From positions 1 through 60,677 of the forward strand of contig JAILKJ010000036.1 of NCBI GenBank assembly GCA_024693845.1: a DNA stretch of 60,677 bases, read 5' to 3'. This document shows positions 8,819 through 17,050 of the stretch, one piece after another. The notes under the pieces are model-generated. The model saw nothing but the letters and a program-made list of their open reading frames with translations, ran no database searches and was not told the origin of the DNA. The translations under genes were made by a program, and so were the position numbers. Position 1 is the first letter of the stretch; every line of letters starts with the position of its first letter. Source of the stretch: Lachnospiraceae bacterium. Its GTDB lineage: Bacteria; Bacillota; Clostridia; Lachnospirales; Lachnospiraceae.

Positions 8819-9906
8819 TCCTTCTCCCCCTGTGCATTTCTTTTTTTCGTTCTGCGACGAAGTTTTACGATACTGCCCCGCATCCTGACAAGTCTCGCCA
8901 CGCTCTTTGCTTTACCATGGCTTGCTGGACGATACAGGATCCTGTGATCGGGATACTTGAGACTGACCTTTCTTCTTCCATCCTTTGTAAAGTGCCTGAT
9001 GGCTTCGGTATAGAGTCGGATCTGTCTTTCAAACTCAGCTTTATCCATATCGACTGTGCCCAGCATTCCCAGTTCATCCAGGAAGGTGGAGACCACCTTG
9101 TCTCCCAGAAAGGAAAGCCTGCCTTTTTCATCCTTATCAAGTTCCCAGATATTGGAAAAGAACGTCTTGGAGCGGGCATATAATTGTAAGCATACGCTAA
9201 CTCTGTCGTCTCTCTTTTTACCGGACAGGGTGCTGCCCCTGTCATCCTGGCGGTATTCACACACGCTCACCGGAAGGAGACTGACCTTTGTGCAGGCGTT
9301 GATATAATCCAGGTTAAAGCAAAGATCCTCTCCTAAAGAAAGCTCTTCGGGAAACAGATTTCGGATCATCGAATGCTTATAAAGCTTATTCCAGGGCATG
9401 TTCAAAAACCCCTCTTCATAGAGCCTTTGCAGATCGTTCCGATCCGAGCGCGGGTCGATGCATCCTTCTCTGTGGACCGGTTTTACCACACGCTCACCAT
9501 AATAGAGATGATCAAAGCCGGCGATCACCAGATCACTTCCGTCCCTTCGGATCGCATCCAGCATGGCGCTGAGGGCTCTCGGCATCATCTTATCGTCACT
9601 GTCCAGAAAGCAGATATACTCTCCCCTTGCGGACCTTATGCCTTCATTGCGGGCATGGGACGCGCCGGCCTTATCGGGCCGGACCACGCGGATCCTCTCA
9701 TCTTCTCCGGCAAGCTGTTGGCAGAGATCTTCATCTGCGGCCCTTCCGCCGTTGGGAAGAAGGATCAGTTCGAAGTGCTTCTCAGACTGTCTCAGAACAC
9801 TTGAAACGCTCTCTTTCAGGGTATCCTCACTTCGATAAACAGGAACGATCACGGAGATCAGCCCTGCCTCATATTCGGTTGTTTGCAGCGTTTGCTCCGT
9901 CATCAT
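8815..9906 (-). CDS. GT2 family glycosyltransferase with altered donor motif
   Basis: A 363-residue GT-A protein. The fold is clear: LISVIVPVYRSEDTL at 17-30, ASHARNEGIRSARGEYICF at 82-100, and a normal metal-binding DSDD at 102-105. The block that normally reads VDDGS, whose acidic residues contact the uracil and ribose, here reads LLPNGG (49-54). That replacement is unlike the two GT2 genes downstream and could change donor choice or weaken activity. The gene overlaps both neighbours by 4 bp (DUF2142 upstream, GT2 downstream). The C-terminus is basic and lacks membrane helices. Confidence 0.82.
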   Translation of the reverse strand: MMTEQTLQTTEYEAGLISVIVPVYRSEDTLKESVSSVLRQSEKHFELILLPNGGRAADEDLCQQLAGEDERIRVVRPDKAGASHARNEGIRSARGEYICFLDSDDKMMPRALSAMLDAIRRDGSDLVIAGFDHLYYGERVVKPVHREGCIDPRSDRNDLQRLYEEGFLNMPWNKLYKHSMIRNLFPEELSLGEDLCFNLDYINACTKVSLLPVSVCEYRQDDRGSTLSGKKRDDRVSVCLQLYARSKTFFSNIWELDKDEKGRLSFLGDKVVSTFLDELGMLGTVDMDKAEFERQIRLYTEAIRHFTKDGRRKVSLKYPDHRILYRPASHGKAKSVARLVRMRGSIVKLRRRTKKRNAQGEKE

Positions 9907-12053
9907 ATATCATACACCAGTATTACCAAAAACAGGATCATCAGATAATTGAGTCCCGTGATAAGTCCGAACATCAGCCGGTTCCTCTCGGAATTCTTCA
10001 GGCGGAAAACATGCTTTTCGGAACACAGACAAAGAAGCAGGGGTAAAAACAGGGGCGTAAAATATCTGCCCTGTACACCGCGGATCTCTGCCGCTCCCAC
10101 AGGCGTATAGCTTACATACATGGAGGTCCAGATCACCGCCGAAAGACCCAGCGTCATGATCAGGGTCAGGATGATATGTATCCTTCCCATACTTCTGTGA
10201 CCCTTCACCTCGCCTCTGCGGTGGTCCTGATCCTGCTCAGGGGGATTCGTGACCGCCAGAAAGACCGCTGCCGCCAGGATCAGCCAGGTAGCCGCCATGG
10301 GCGCCGCACCGAGATACCCGTACTGGAAAAAGCCGGTACCTCCCAGCAGATAGTTAAAGAGCATTTTTCCCATACAGGAAAGCAGCAGAAGCGTATAAGC
10401 AAGGGGATGGGAGAAGATGTAGGAGATCTGTCCCGTTACGCTGGAACCCACACTTCTCTTGTCTCCGGCAAAATCAAAGTTGCCCACCAGATCATAGTCA
10501 CTGCCCGCTGCCGGCGTAGGCCGGAAGATGTTATAGATCATCAGTCCCGCCAGTACAAGGATGGCGATCTTGCAGATCACGGCCCGGGGGGTGGAATCGA
10601 ACTTCTTTCTGCTCCAGAACAGGGCCATGCAGGCCATGATGATATAGATCGGTTTGGATTGGCATCCGATCACAAAGGACAGCAGCATGATCAGCAGATT
10701 CTCCGGCTTAACCTTGCTCTCCGGCTCAAGAAACTCATTGTACAGATAGACGCATCCCAGCAGCAGAAAACCGTTTACCACGGCATCGTAGCTGATGGAG
10801 GATGCCTGAAAAACATTGCCCGGCAAAAGTGCCACCAGACTGACCAGTTCCTTGTAGCGCTTGGCGGCGCGGATGGCAAAGAAGCAGACCGCGATATACA
10901 TCAAAAGATTTCCCAGCTTGGCCAGGGCCACCGTAAGAGGGAAGGAAAGTCCCAGCACTCTTCCCACAAAGAAGCCTGCAGCCAGCGGATAATAGACCCT
11001 GTTTTCGGATCTGACGAACCTGCTTTGGAATCCGATATCCGCCCAGCTGAAATCATGGTTGGCATTTTCGTAAGCAGCCACTAACTCCCTTTCTTCGGGA
11101 TTATGGAAAAACGGAAGCAGATTACCGCTCATCTGCAGTGCACTTTCCGTGGTCTCGATCATCTGACCGAAGGAAAGCTTATAGGCAGAGCGGGCATGAA
11201 CATGCTCATCGTAGCTGACCTGATTCGTACCGATGCCGAAGATCAAAAGCAGTCCCAGACTTAAGCAGAAGGCGGCAAAGCACCACTCGCACTTTTGCTC
11301 CGGAAGATGCTCTGCTTCCACCAGAAAAGCTATGGTGATGAACAGAAAGCTCATAAACAGGATCCGCATCATGTTCGGTGTGAAATCATTACATACGTAA
11401 AAACGGATACCGGAAGGATCGATCTTCTCCGCTGTCATGAAAGCGATCTCAAGGCGGGATGCATGTCTTCCGATATTGGCAACGCCTGCCTTTGTCTTGG
11501 CACTGACGCTGCAATAGACCACGTCTCCGCTTTGGCTGCCTTTATCATAGACCGTAACGGAATAGCCGCAGTCCTTTTCATCCTTCAGCTTTGCGCGGAA
11601 ATCCAGCTTCTTTACATAGAGGCGGGAGGGCAGGTCCACGGTATAGACGATCCGGTTGACCCGTCTCCAGAAGGTTCCGTCCTCTTTTTCCACCAGGGTG
11701 GGGTCTTCCTCCTCCTGCTGCTCTTTTCCCAGATAATCGGAAAGGAGCTTCTTATTGTTCCGCTCCACCCGGATGCTCTCTTCCTCATCCTCGGTAAGAC
11801 GGACCAGCTTTTTTTCGTTGCGGACCGTAAAGTCGCCACCCTCCTCTGACGCATCCTGCGCCTTGTAGGAAAGGGCTTCGTATCCTTCGGTCACAGAGGG
11901 AAACTGGAACAGGGCCACCTCCAGCAGCACAGCCGTGGTAACACAGACCAAAAAAGAAACCAGTATGCGGAGTACCACGGGAAGCCTGTCGGCGCGGTTA
12001 TTCTTTTTCATCATGGCATTGTCTTCCAGATGCTTTCGGATCCTCTCTATCAT
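9903..12053 (-). CDS. DUF2142 family polytopic membrane protein
   Basis: A 716-residue membrane protein. One helix (about 25-48) leads to an extracellular beta-rich region of about 170 residues with charged low-complexity stretches (NEKKLVRLTEDEEESIRVE, KEQQEEEDP). About ten further helices follow, containing the short motif FGIGTNQVSYDEHVHA. An acidic DEH pair in the first loop after a helix resembles GT-C enzymes, and DUF2142 proteins occur in polysaccharide loci, so a GT-C-like transfer role outside the membrane is plausible but unproven. It overlaps its membrane partner upstream and a GT2 downstream by 4 bp each. Confidence 0.78.
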   Translation of the reverse strand: MIERIRKHLEDNAMMKKNNRADRLPVVLRILVSFLVCVTTAVLLEVALFQFPSVTEGYEALSYKAQDASEEGGDFTVRNEKKLVRLTEDEEESIRVERNNKKLLSDYLGKEQQEEEDPTLVEKEDGTFWRRVNRIVYTVDLPSRLYVKKLDFRAKLKDEKDCGYSVTVYDKGSQSGDVVYCSVSAKTKAGVANIGRHASRLEIAFMTAEKIDPSGIRFYVCNDFTPNMMRILFMSFLFITIAFLVEAEHLPEQKCEWCFAAFCLSLGLLLIFGIGTNQVSYDEHVHARSAYKLSFGQMIETTESALQMSGNLLPFFHNPEERELVAAYENANHDFSWADIGFQSRFVRSENRVYYPLAAGFFVGRVLGLSFPLTVALAKLGNLLMYIAVCFFAIRAAKRYKELVSLVALLPGNVFQASSISYDAVVNGFLLLGCVYLYNEFLEPESKVKPENLLIMLLSFVIGCQSKPIYIIMACMALFWSRKKFDSTPRAVICKIAILVLAGLMIYNIFRPTPAAGSDYDLVGNFDFAGDKRSVGSSVTGQISYIFSHPLAYTLLLLSCMGKMLFNYLLGGTGFFQYGYLGAAPMAATWLILAAAVFLAVTNPPEQDQDHRRGEVKGHRSMGRIHIILTLIMTLGLSAVIWTSMYVSYTPVGAAEIRGVQGRYFTPLFLPLLLCLCSEKHVFRLKNSERNRLMFGLITGLNYLMILFLVILVYDI

Positions 12054-12778
12054 GCGCTCCTCCTTTCCCTGCGGGGCAGGGCCATGGATACCGCCAGAAA
12101 GACAAAGGTCAGGATCCTGAAATCATACAGAAAGGGATATGTATTATGGGAATAGATATGAGAGCCCCGAAGATTGGGGACTCCCTGACCGGCTGCGTCG
12201 GGATCGGTCGCGTCCGGATCGGCTGCGTCCGGATCAGAGGTGGCAGCACCTTCGTAGAGCACTGTCTCAATGCCGTCGATCTGTCTGTGATTGGCCTCCA
12301 GGGCTGCTCTTTCCTCTTCGGGAAGCTCCCCGGCGCCTGCGTCCAGCTTCAGCTCGATGCGAAGTGAGCCGCTGCAGGCAGTGTCATTTACAAAGGGAAG
12401 ATACACATACTGCAGATCCTCTCCTGCGGAAAGATCATAGACATTCTCGCTGACCTTGTTGCCGCCGGCGTAAACATCATAGTGCAGGATCTGTCCGCTC
12501 TGAGTTTGCCCCCGCTTACTGATCCCCAGCTGCACGCCCTTCATGGCGCGGCCGGCGGTATCGATCTCGTAGCTGATGGGCTCCACATAAGAAAGAGGAA
12601 GCAGCGTTGTTTCGTCTCCTTCCTCTTCACTCATATTAACCTTATACGTATCGAGGACTTCGTTGGGAAAAATGAGGCTACCGATAAAGCCTGCCAGACA
12701 CAGGAGCGTCAGCAGGGGAAACAGGATCCTTGCGATACCGATCTTCTTTTTTCCCGTAGGTCCTTTAGCTTTTTTCAT
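12050..12778 (-). CDS. Unrecognised two-helix membrane protein next to DUF2142
   Basis: A 242-residue protein I do not recognise. It has a basic N-terminus (MKKAKGPTGKKK), one helix at about 17-37, an extracellular domain of about 170 residues predicted to be beta-rich, a DPDA(A/T) repeat (about residues 181-195) coded by a 15-bp tandem repeat, and a second helix near the C-terminus (about 217-236). The stop overlaps the DUF2142 start, so the two are coupled. The extracellular domain recalls the N-terminal ectodomain of the DUF2142 protein in setting, and they may form a complex. It begins 24 bp after leuA. Confidence 0.65.
   Translation of the reverse strand: MKKAKGPTGKKKIGIARILFPLLTLLCLAGFIGSLIFPNEVLDTYKVNMSEEEGDETTLLPLSYVEPISYEIDTAGRAMKGVQLGISKRGQTQSGQILHYDVYAGGNKVSENVYDLSAGEDLQYVYLPFVNDTACSGSLRIELKLDAGAGELPEEERAALEANHRQIDGIETVLYEGAATSDPDAADPDATDPDAAGQGVPNLRGSHIYSHNTYPFLYDFRILTFVFLAVSMALPRRERRSA
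12191..12235 (-). repeat. Three 15-bp tandem repeats in coding sequence
   Basis: Three near-identical 15-bp units, each ending GGATC, lie head to tail and encode DPDA(A/T) repeats in the loop of the membrane protein. Differences are single bases, so copy number could vary between strains by slippage without breaking the frame. Confidence 0.85.
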
Positions 12779-12802
12779 ACAACGATTCCCGGCTGAGGCG
12801 CG

Positions 12803-14482
12803 TCAGCTTTCAATGAGCCCCAGACGATTGATGGCCGAGAAAATGGCACGGATGGATGCCCTGGTAATGTTACTGGATACACCGACACCATAGGTCACTC
12901 TGCCGTCATCCGCATTCAGCAGATGGATGTAAGCGGCAGCCTGGGAGTTGGAACCGGACTGCAGCGCATGCTCTTCGTAATCAAGCACCTTGATATTGAT
13001 ATTCAGTTCCTGGGTAAGACCGCGGCGAACTGCATCGATGGGGCCGTTGCCCACTGCATCGAAGCTCTTTTCCTCGCCCTTTAAGGTATATACCACAGTG
13101 ACCTTTGTATCAAATTCGGATTCGGTCTCATCCGACAGATCGTCTATCCTGAGCTTTCTGAAATGCAGAGGCTCCTTCTGGTTCAGATACTCCTCCCGGA
13201 AGGTATCCATAACGGTCTCCGGGGAAACCTCACCCTGACGCTCGGAAATGGACTGGATGACATCCGCAAATTCTCTCTGCATTCCCTTCGGAAGCTTGAA
13301 GCCGAAGTAGGTGTCCATAACAAAGGCAACACCGCCCTTGCCGGACTGGGAATTGATCCTGACGATGGGCTCGTAAACCCTTCCGATATCCGCAGGATCG
13401 ATGGGAAGATAAGGCACCTCCCAGAACTCGTTCTTGCGTTCCTTCATAGCTGCCACACCCTTGTTGATGGCATCCTGATGAGAACCCGAGAATGCGGTAA
13501 ACACCAGCTTACCGGCATAGGGGTGTCTGGGATGCATGGGGATCTTGCAGCATCTCTCATAAATCTCAATGCTCTCGTTAACGTCCTCGATAGCCAGCTC
13601 GGGGTCGATACCCTGGGAGAACATGTTATAGGCAAGTGTCATGATATCCACATTACCGGTCCTCTCGCCGTTACCAAAGAGGGTACCTTCCACTCTGTCC
13701 GCACCTGCGAGGATCGCCTGTTCGGCACTGGCCACGCCGGTACCTCTGTCGTTATGGGGATGAACGGAAAGGATGATGCTCTCTCTGTTCTTGAAATGAC
13801 GGTTCATCCATTCAATCCTGTCGGCGAACACATTGGGAGTCGTCATCTCCACCGTGGAAGGCAGGTTAATGATGATGGGATTCTCCTTCGTAGCGCCCCA
13901 GGTCTCCTGAACGGCGGTACAGATCTCCAGTGCGAATTCCAGCTCCGTTCCGGTAAAGCTCTCGGGAGAGTATTCCAGGATGATCTTGCCGGAATAATCC
14001 TTCGCACGATCTCTTACCATCTGCGTACTCTGTACGGCGATGTCGATGATCTCCTTGGTGGACTTATGGAATACCACGTCTCTCTGAAGAGTCGAGGTGG
14101 AATTGTAAATGTGAAAAATGGCCTCCTTGCAACCTTCGATGGAATCAAAGGTACGATCCACCAGCTCCTTGCGGCACTGGGTCAGAACCTGAAGTCTCAC
14201 ATCGTCGGGCACCAGTTTACGCTCGATCAGCTGACGCTGAAAATCGAACTCGATCTGGCTGGATGCGGGAAAGCCCACTTCTATCTCCTTAAAGCCCAGA
14301 CGAACCAGATGATTGAAAAAGTCGATCTTCTCTGAAACCACCATGGGATCGATCAGTACCTGATTACCGTCACGTAGATCCACGCTGCACCAGATGGGTG
14401 CTTTTTCGATCTGCTTGTTGGGCCACTGACGGTCCGGCAGATCTACCACGGGATTCCTGCGGTATCTTTTATAGTTCAACAT
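12803..14482 (-). CDS. leuA: 2-isopropylmalate synthase (long type)
   Basis: A 559-residue enzyme that condenses acetyl-CoA with 2-oxoisovalerate, the first step of leucine synthesis. It is the long LeuA type (about 560 residues) with the DRE-TIM barrel signature SVDLRDGNQ (33-41), a substrate-loop start LVRLGFKEIEVGFPASSQ, the metal-binding SVHPHNDRGTG block, and a C-terminal leucine-sensing domain (about 430-559). The start has a strong AAGGAGG site 8 bp upstream. It lies 48 bp behind ptsH with only a hairpin between, and is 24 bp before the glycan run. No other leucine genes are in the window. Confidence 0.95.
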   Translation of the reverse strand: MLNYKRYRRNPVVDLPDRQWPNKQIEKAPIWCSVDLRDGNQVLIDPMVVSEKIDFFNHLVRLGFKEIEVGFPASSQIEFDFQRQLIERKLVPDDVRLQVLTQCRKELVDRTFDSIEGCKEAIFHIYNSTSTLQRDVVFHKSTKEIIDIAVQSTQMVRDRAKDYSGKIILEYSPESFTGTELEFALEICTAVQETWGATKENPIIINLPSTVEMTTPNVFADRIEWMNRHFKNRESIILSVHPHNDRGTGVASAEQAILAGADRVEGTLFGNGERTGNVDIMTLAYNMFSQGIDPELAIEDVNESIEIYERCCKIPMHPRHPYAGKLVFTAFSGSHQDAINKGVAAMKERKNEFWEVPYLPIDPADIGRVYEPIVRINSQSGKGGVAFVMDTYFGFKLPKGMQREFADVIQSISERQGEVSPETVMDTFREEYLNQKEPLHFRKLRIDDLSDETESEFDTKVTVVYTLKGEEKSFDAVGNGPIDAVRRGLTQELNINIKVLDYEEHALQSGSNSQAAAYIHLLNADDGRVTYGVGVSSNITRASIRAIFSAINRLGLIES

Positions 14483-14504
14483 GATCCTACCTCCTTATAA
14501 CAAA

Positions 14505-14531
14505 AAAGAACTCATCATCGATGAGCTCTTT
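14505..14531 (-). terminator. Terminator-like hairpin between ptsH and leuA
   Basis: On the minus strand a 12-bp stem (AAAGAGCTCATC / GATGAGTTCTTT, one G-U pair) with a 3-nt loop begins at the last base of the ptsH stop codon and runs into six or more Ts. The leuA ribosome site follows within 15 bp. Confidence 0.75.
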
Positions 14532-14794
14532 CATTCTCCTAATCCGTTCTCGACGGCAGCCACCAGCGCCTTAAGCGCCTCTTCTTCGTCTTCGCCCTCG
14601 CAAACAAACTCTATCTCATCGCCACTCTTGACACATGCTCCGAGGACGCTTAGCACGCTCTTCGCATTTGCCGTGCTTTCCCTAAAGGAAAACGTGATCA
14701 AAGATTTGAACTGCATCGCTTCCTTACATAGGATGCCCGCCGGACGAAGATGCAACCCGGTGGGATTTTTGATCGTAACCTTCTGACTAACCAT
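14531..14794 (-). CDS. ptsH: HPr family phosphocarrier protein
   Basis: An 87-residue HPr. Active-site His15 sits in GLHLRPAG (13-20) and the regulatory Ser46 in AKSVLSVLG (44-52), so it can act both as the PTS phosphate carrier from enzyme I and as a target of HPr kinase for CcpA-linked catabolite control. It is preceded by its own promoter with an inverted repeat over the -35 box and closed by a hairpin at its stop codon. No enzyme I gene is adjacent. Standalone ptsH next to cdaR and leuA is an unusual place, but the protein looks intact. Confidence 0.93.
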   Translation of the reverse strand: MVSQKVTIKNPTGLHLRPAGILCKEAMQFKSLITFSFRESTANAKSVLSVLGACVKSGDEIEFVCEGEDEEEALKALVAAVENGLGE

Positions 14795-14833
14795 AGTACC
14801 TTCTCCTCAAAAATGAATGTAACCCCAAAGAAG

Positions 14834-14862
14834 ATTTTAACATATTTTTGCACTATTGACAA
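14834..14862 (-). promoter_or_regulatory. Sigma-A promoter of ptsH
   Basis: On the minus strand TTGTCA and TAAAAT are separated by 17 bp, 40 bp upstream of the ptsH start, followed by a GAGGAGA ribosome site. Confidence 0.7.
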
Positions 14863-14869
14863 CTGTCAA
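14856..14869. promoter_or_regulatory. Inverted repeat over the ptsH -35 box (candidate operator)
   Basis: TTGACA-AC-TGTCAA is a 6-bp inverted repeat with a 2-bp centre, overlapping the -35 hexamer of the ptsH promoter. Its placement would suit a dimeric repressor. No T-run follows, so it is not a good terminator for cdaR. Confidence 0.4.
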
Positions 14870-14880
14870 GATGCCGCCTC

Positions 14881-16149
14881 TCAATTCGCCTTTGTCACCC
14901 TCAAAGACACCATAACATCCTTCGGTGTGGATACTCCTTCGGGAAGGACAAGGATCAGCGGCAGACGATAACTTCCGGAGGAAAGCTCCGCCAGATTATG
15001 CTCGTCCATGTAGGCATCCCAGTCAACGGAAGCCTTGATATCCTTGGTGTTAAGGGCATCGACTACTGTCTGGACACCGGTCACTTCAAAGCTTACGGGG
15101 CCGTCGGAAAGCACCTCGCATTTGTTGTTACCCGGCAGACCGCTAATCTTGATCGTACCCTTGCCGATGGCAACCTCACGGGTCACCAGCTCCTCGATGG
15201 GAACCGTGATGGTTACGATATTATCGTCTCTGTTCACCAGGGACAGGCTGTCCGGGAGGACTCTTTCCAGATTCACTTCCACGCTGGTAGTCTCGGACAT
15301 GCCGGATACATCCACATAAGCCCCGGCAATATCCACATAGGAAAGTCGAGCCAAATCGTTGCTCCTGCCCGCTACCATGATGGTTTCCTTGTCTCCGGTA
15401 AGCTCACCCGAAACAGTGTAGCCGTCTGCAGGCTTGCCGGAATAATTGTAGCGAAGCTCCAGCTCCTTGGTCGCCAGGATCTCCACGGAGATGGCAACGG
15501 TGGAGATGTTCTTCAAAAGGTTCGTATTCTTGATCTGCTCGCCGTTCTTGTCATACAGCTTCAGATCCACAGAGGTATTCACGTCGCTTCCCAGGCCGTC
15601 TACGGAAACCTCAGCGGTCACTTTTGCGATCCCGCTTACAACGGATTCCCTGCCGCTGATACGTACCACGTTCTCCGCCGTTGTAACGTCGCCGATGATA
15701 AATCCGTCTGCAGGCTCTCCGCTGACCTCAGGCGTGATGACGAACTGCTTGGCAAGTCCGTCCTCCACCAGAACCTCCACGCTCTCAGTCCTGCTCTTCA
15801 TGCTCTCGATCTTGTCGGTATAGCGGTTGCAGTCAACCTTAACGGGAACCATCCCCGTCTCTTCGTTATAGAGGCCCAGATCCACCTCAGCCTTGAAATT
15901 GTCGCCGCTCAGGGAATCCAGAATGGACCGCTTGGCACTGACAGCCACGGTCACGGTGCTTGCGCCGGTCATCTCATATACCTTTCCCTCATTGGTCAGG
16001 CTCTCCGCATTGACCACCGTCAGCGGTACGTCGGGGAAGGTGGAATCCACCACAGGATCCGAAACATTGACAACTACCAGCCAGAGAAAAAGTGCGATCA
16101 CAAGAGAACCGGCTTTCAGACCCAGGTTATTCAGCAATTTGTCCTTCAT
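14881..16149 (-). CDS. cdaR: CdaR family regulator of diadenylate cyclase (YbbR domains)
   Basis: A 422-residue protein with one N-terminal membrane helix (about 14-31) and an outside part made of repeated YbbR domains. The repeats show as recurring PADGFIIGD / PADGYTVSG and VSISGRES / VAGRSND style segments. CdaR binds CdaA and modulates c-di-AMP synthesis. It overlaps cdaA by 4 bp in the conserved cdaA-cdaR order. The third member often found in Bacilli, glmM, is absent; ptsH follows instead, behind its own promoter. Confidence 0.9.
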   Translation of the reverse strand: MKDKLLNNLGLKAGSLVIALFLWLVVVNVSDPVVDSTFPDVPLTVVNAESLTNEGKVYEMTGASTVTVAVSAKRSILDSLSGDNFKAEVDLGLYNEETGMVPVKVDCNRYTDKIESMKSRTESVEVLVEDGLAKQFVITPEVSGEPADGFIIGDVTTAENVVRISGRESVVSGIAKVTAEVSVDGLGSDVNTSVDLKLYDKNGEQIKNTNLLKNISTVAISVEILATKELELRYNYSGKPADGYTVSGELTGDKETIMVAGRSNDLARLSYVDIAGAYVDVSGMSETTSVEVNLERVLPDSLSLVNRDDNIVTITVPIEELVTREVAIGKGTIKISGLPGNNKCEVLSDGPVSFEVTGVQTVVDALNTKDIKASVDWDAYMDEHNLAELSSGSYRLPLILVLPEGVSTPKDVMVSLRVTKAN

Positions 16150-17018
16150 GCCTTTTTCTCCTTTCGCTGTCTTTTTCTTCTGTTTTTCTTCTCTTCTCCT
16201 TCCTTCTTCTGCAGTCTGGAAAGCTCGCTGCGAAGTTCATCCGGCTCCAGATTGCGCTTCAGGATACCGCCGGAAGCCACGGACACACGTCCTGTCTCTT
16301 CGGATACGATAATGGTCACGGAATCCGTAACCTCGGAAATACCAACGCCCGCACGATGCCTGGTTCCCAGCTCCTTGCTCAGCTCCATGTTGTCGGACAG
16401 AGGCAGATAGCAGGTAGCCCAGGTGATCCTGTCTCCGCGGAGGATAACCGCTCCGTCGTGGAGGGGCGTATTATGTTCAAAAATGTTGATCAGAAGCTGA
16501 CTGGTCACGATGGCGTCCACTTCGATCCCGGTGTGCTCATACTCGTGCAGAGGGGTGTCCCTTTCGATCACGATGAGCGCACCCGTCCTAGCCCTGCCCA
16601 TTTCGTAGCTGGCCTTAACGAGTTCATTGATGGTCTTATCGGAAAAGCGTCCGTCCTGGTCTCTGCCTGATCCCAGGGAAAACAGACCGGAAATAAAATT
16701 CTGCCGGCCCAGCTGTTCCACCGCACGGCGTAGCTCGGGCTGCAGGATCACGACGATGGCCGTGGCGGCGATGGTCACCACCTTACCGGCGATCCACAGA
16801 ATGGTCGACATGTTAAAAAGGACGGCGATCATCAAAAAGGCGAGGATCACACCCACGCCCTTGAGCAGCGTCCATGCTCTCGAAGTCCTTACCCACACAA
16901 GGATCTGATATACCAGAAAGGCAATGATCAAAACCTCGATGATGTCGGTAACCATAAACGTCTTGGGAAAATGAACATTGGAGATATATTTAGATATAAA
17001 AGAAGCAACCTTTTGCAT
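16146..17018 (-). CDS. cdaA: Diadenylate cyclase CdaA
   Basis: A 290-residue membrane-bound enzyme that makes c-di-AMP from two ATP. Three helices occupy about 22-95. The DAC domain follows, with the catalytic DGA (188-190) in NTPLHDGAV and the RHR of GTRHRAGVG (220-222). A strongly basic tail of about 20 residues ends the protein. It is coupled to cdaR by a 4-bp overlap and follows two unknown membrane-protein genes in the recD2 unit. c-di-AMP normally controls potassium and osmolyte balance and is essential in many Firmicutes. Confidence 0.95.
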   Translation of the reverse strand: MQKVASFISKYISNVHFPKTFMVTDIIEVLIIAFLVYQILVWVRTSRAWTLLKGVGVILAFLMIAVLFNMSTILWIAGKVVTIAATAIVVILQPELRRAVEQLGRQNFISGLFSLGSGRDQDGRFSDKTINELVKASYEMGRARTGALIVIERDTPLHEYEHTGIEVDAIVTSQLLINIFEHNTPLHDGAVILRGDRITWATCYLPLSDNMELSKELGTRHRAGVGISEVTDSVTIIVSEETGRVSVASGGILKRNLEPDELRSELSRLQKKEGEEKKNRRKRQRKEKKA

Positions 17019-17050
17019 GAAACTACATCCAACCCCAATATAACTGATTC

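Noticed and set aside
13163-16410. Long plus-strand frames opposite leuA and cdaR
   Set aside because: Antisense shadows of well-identified genes with no domain content.
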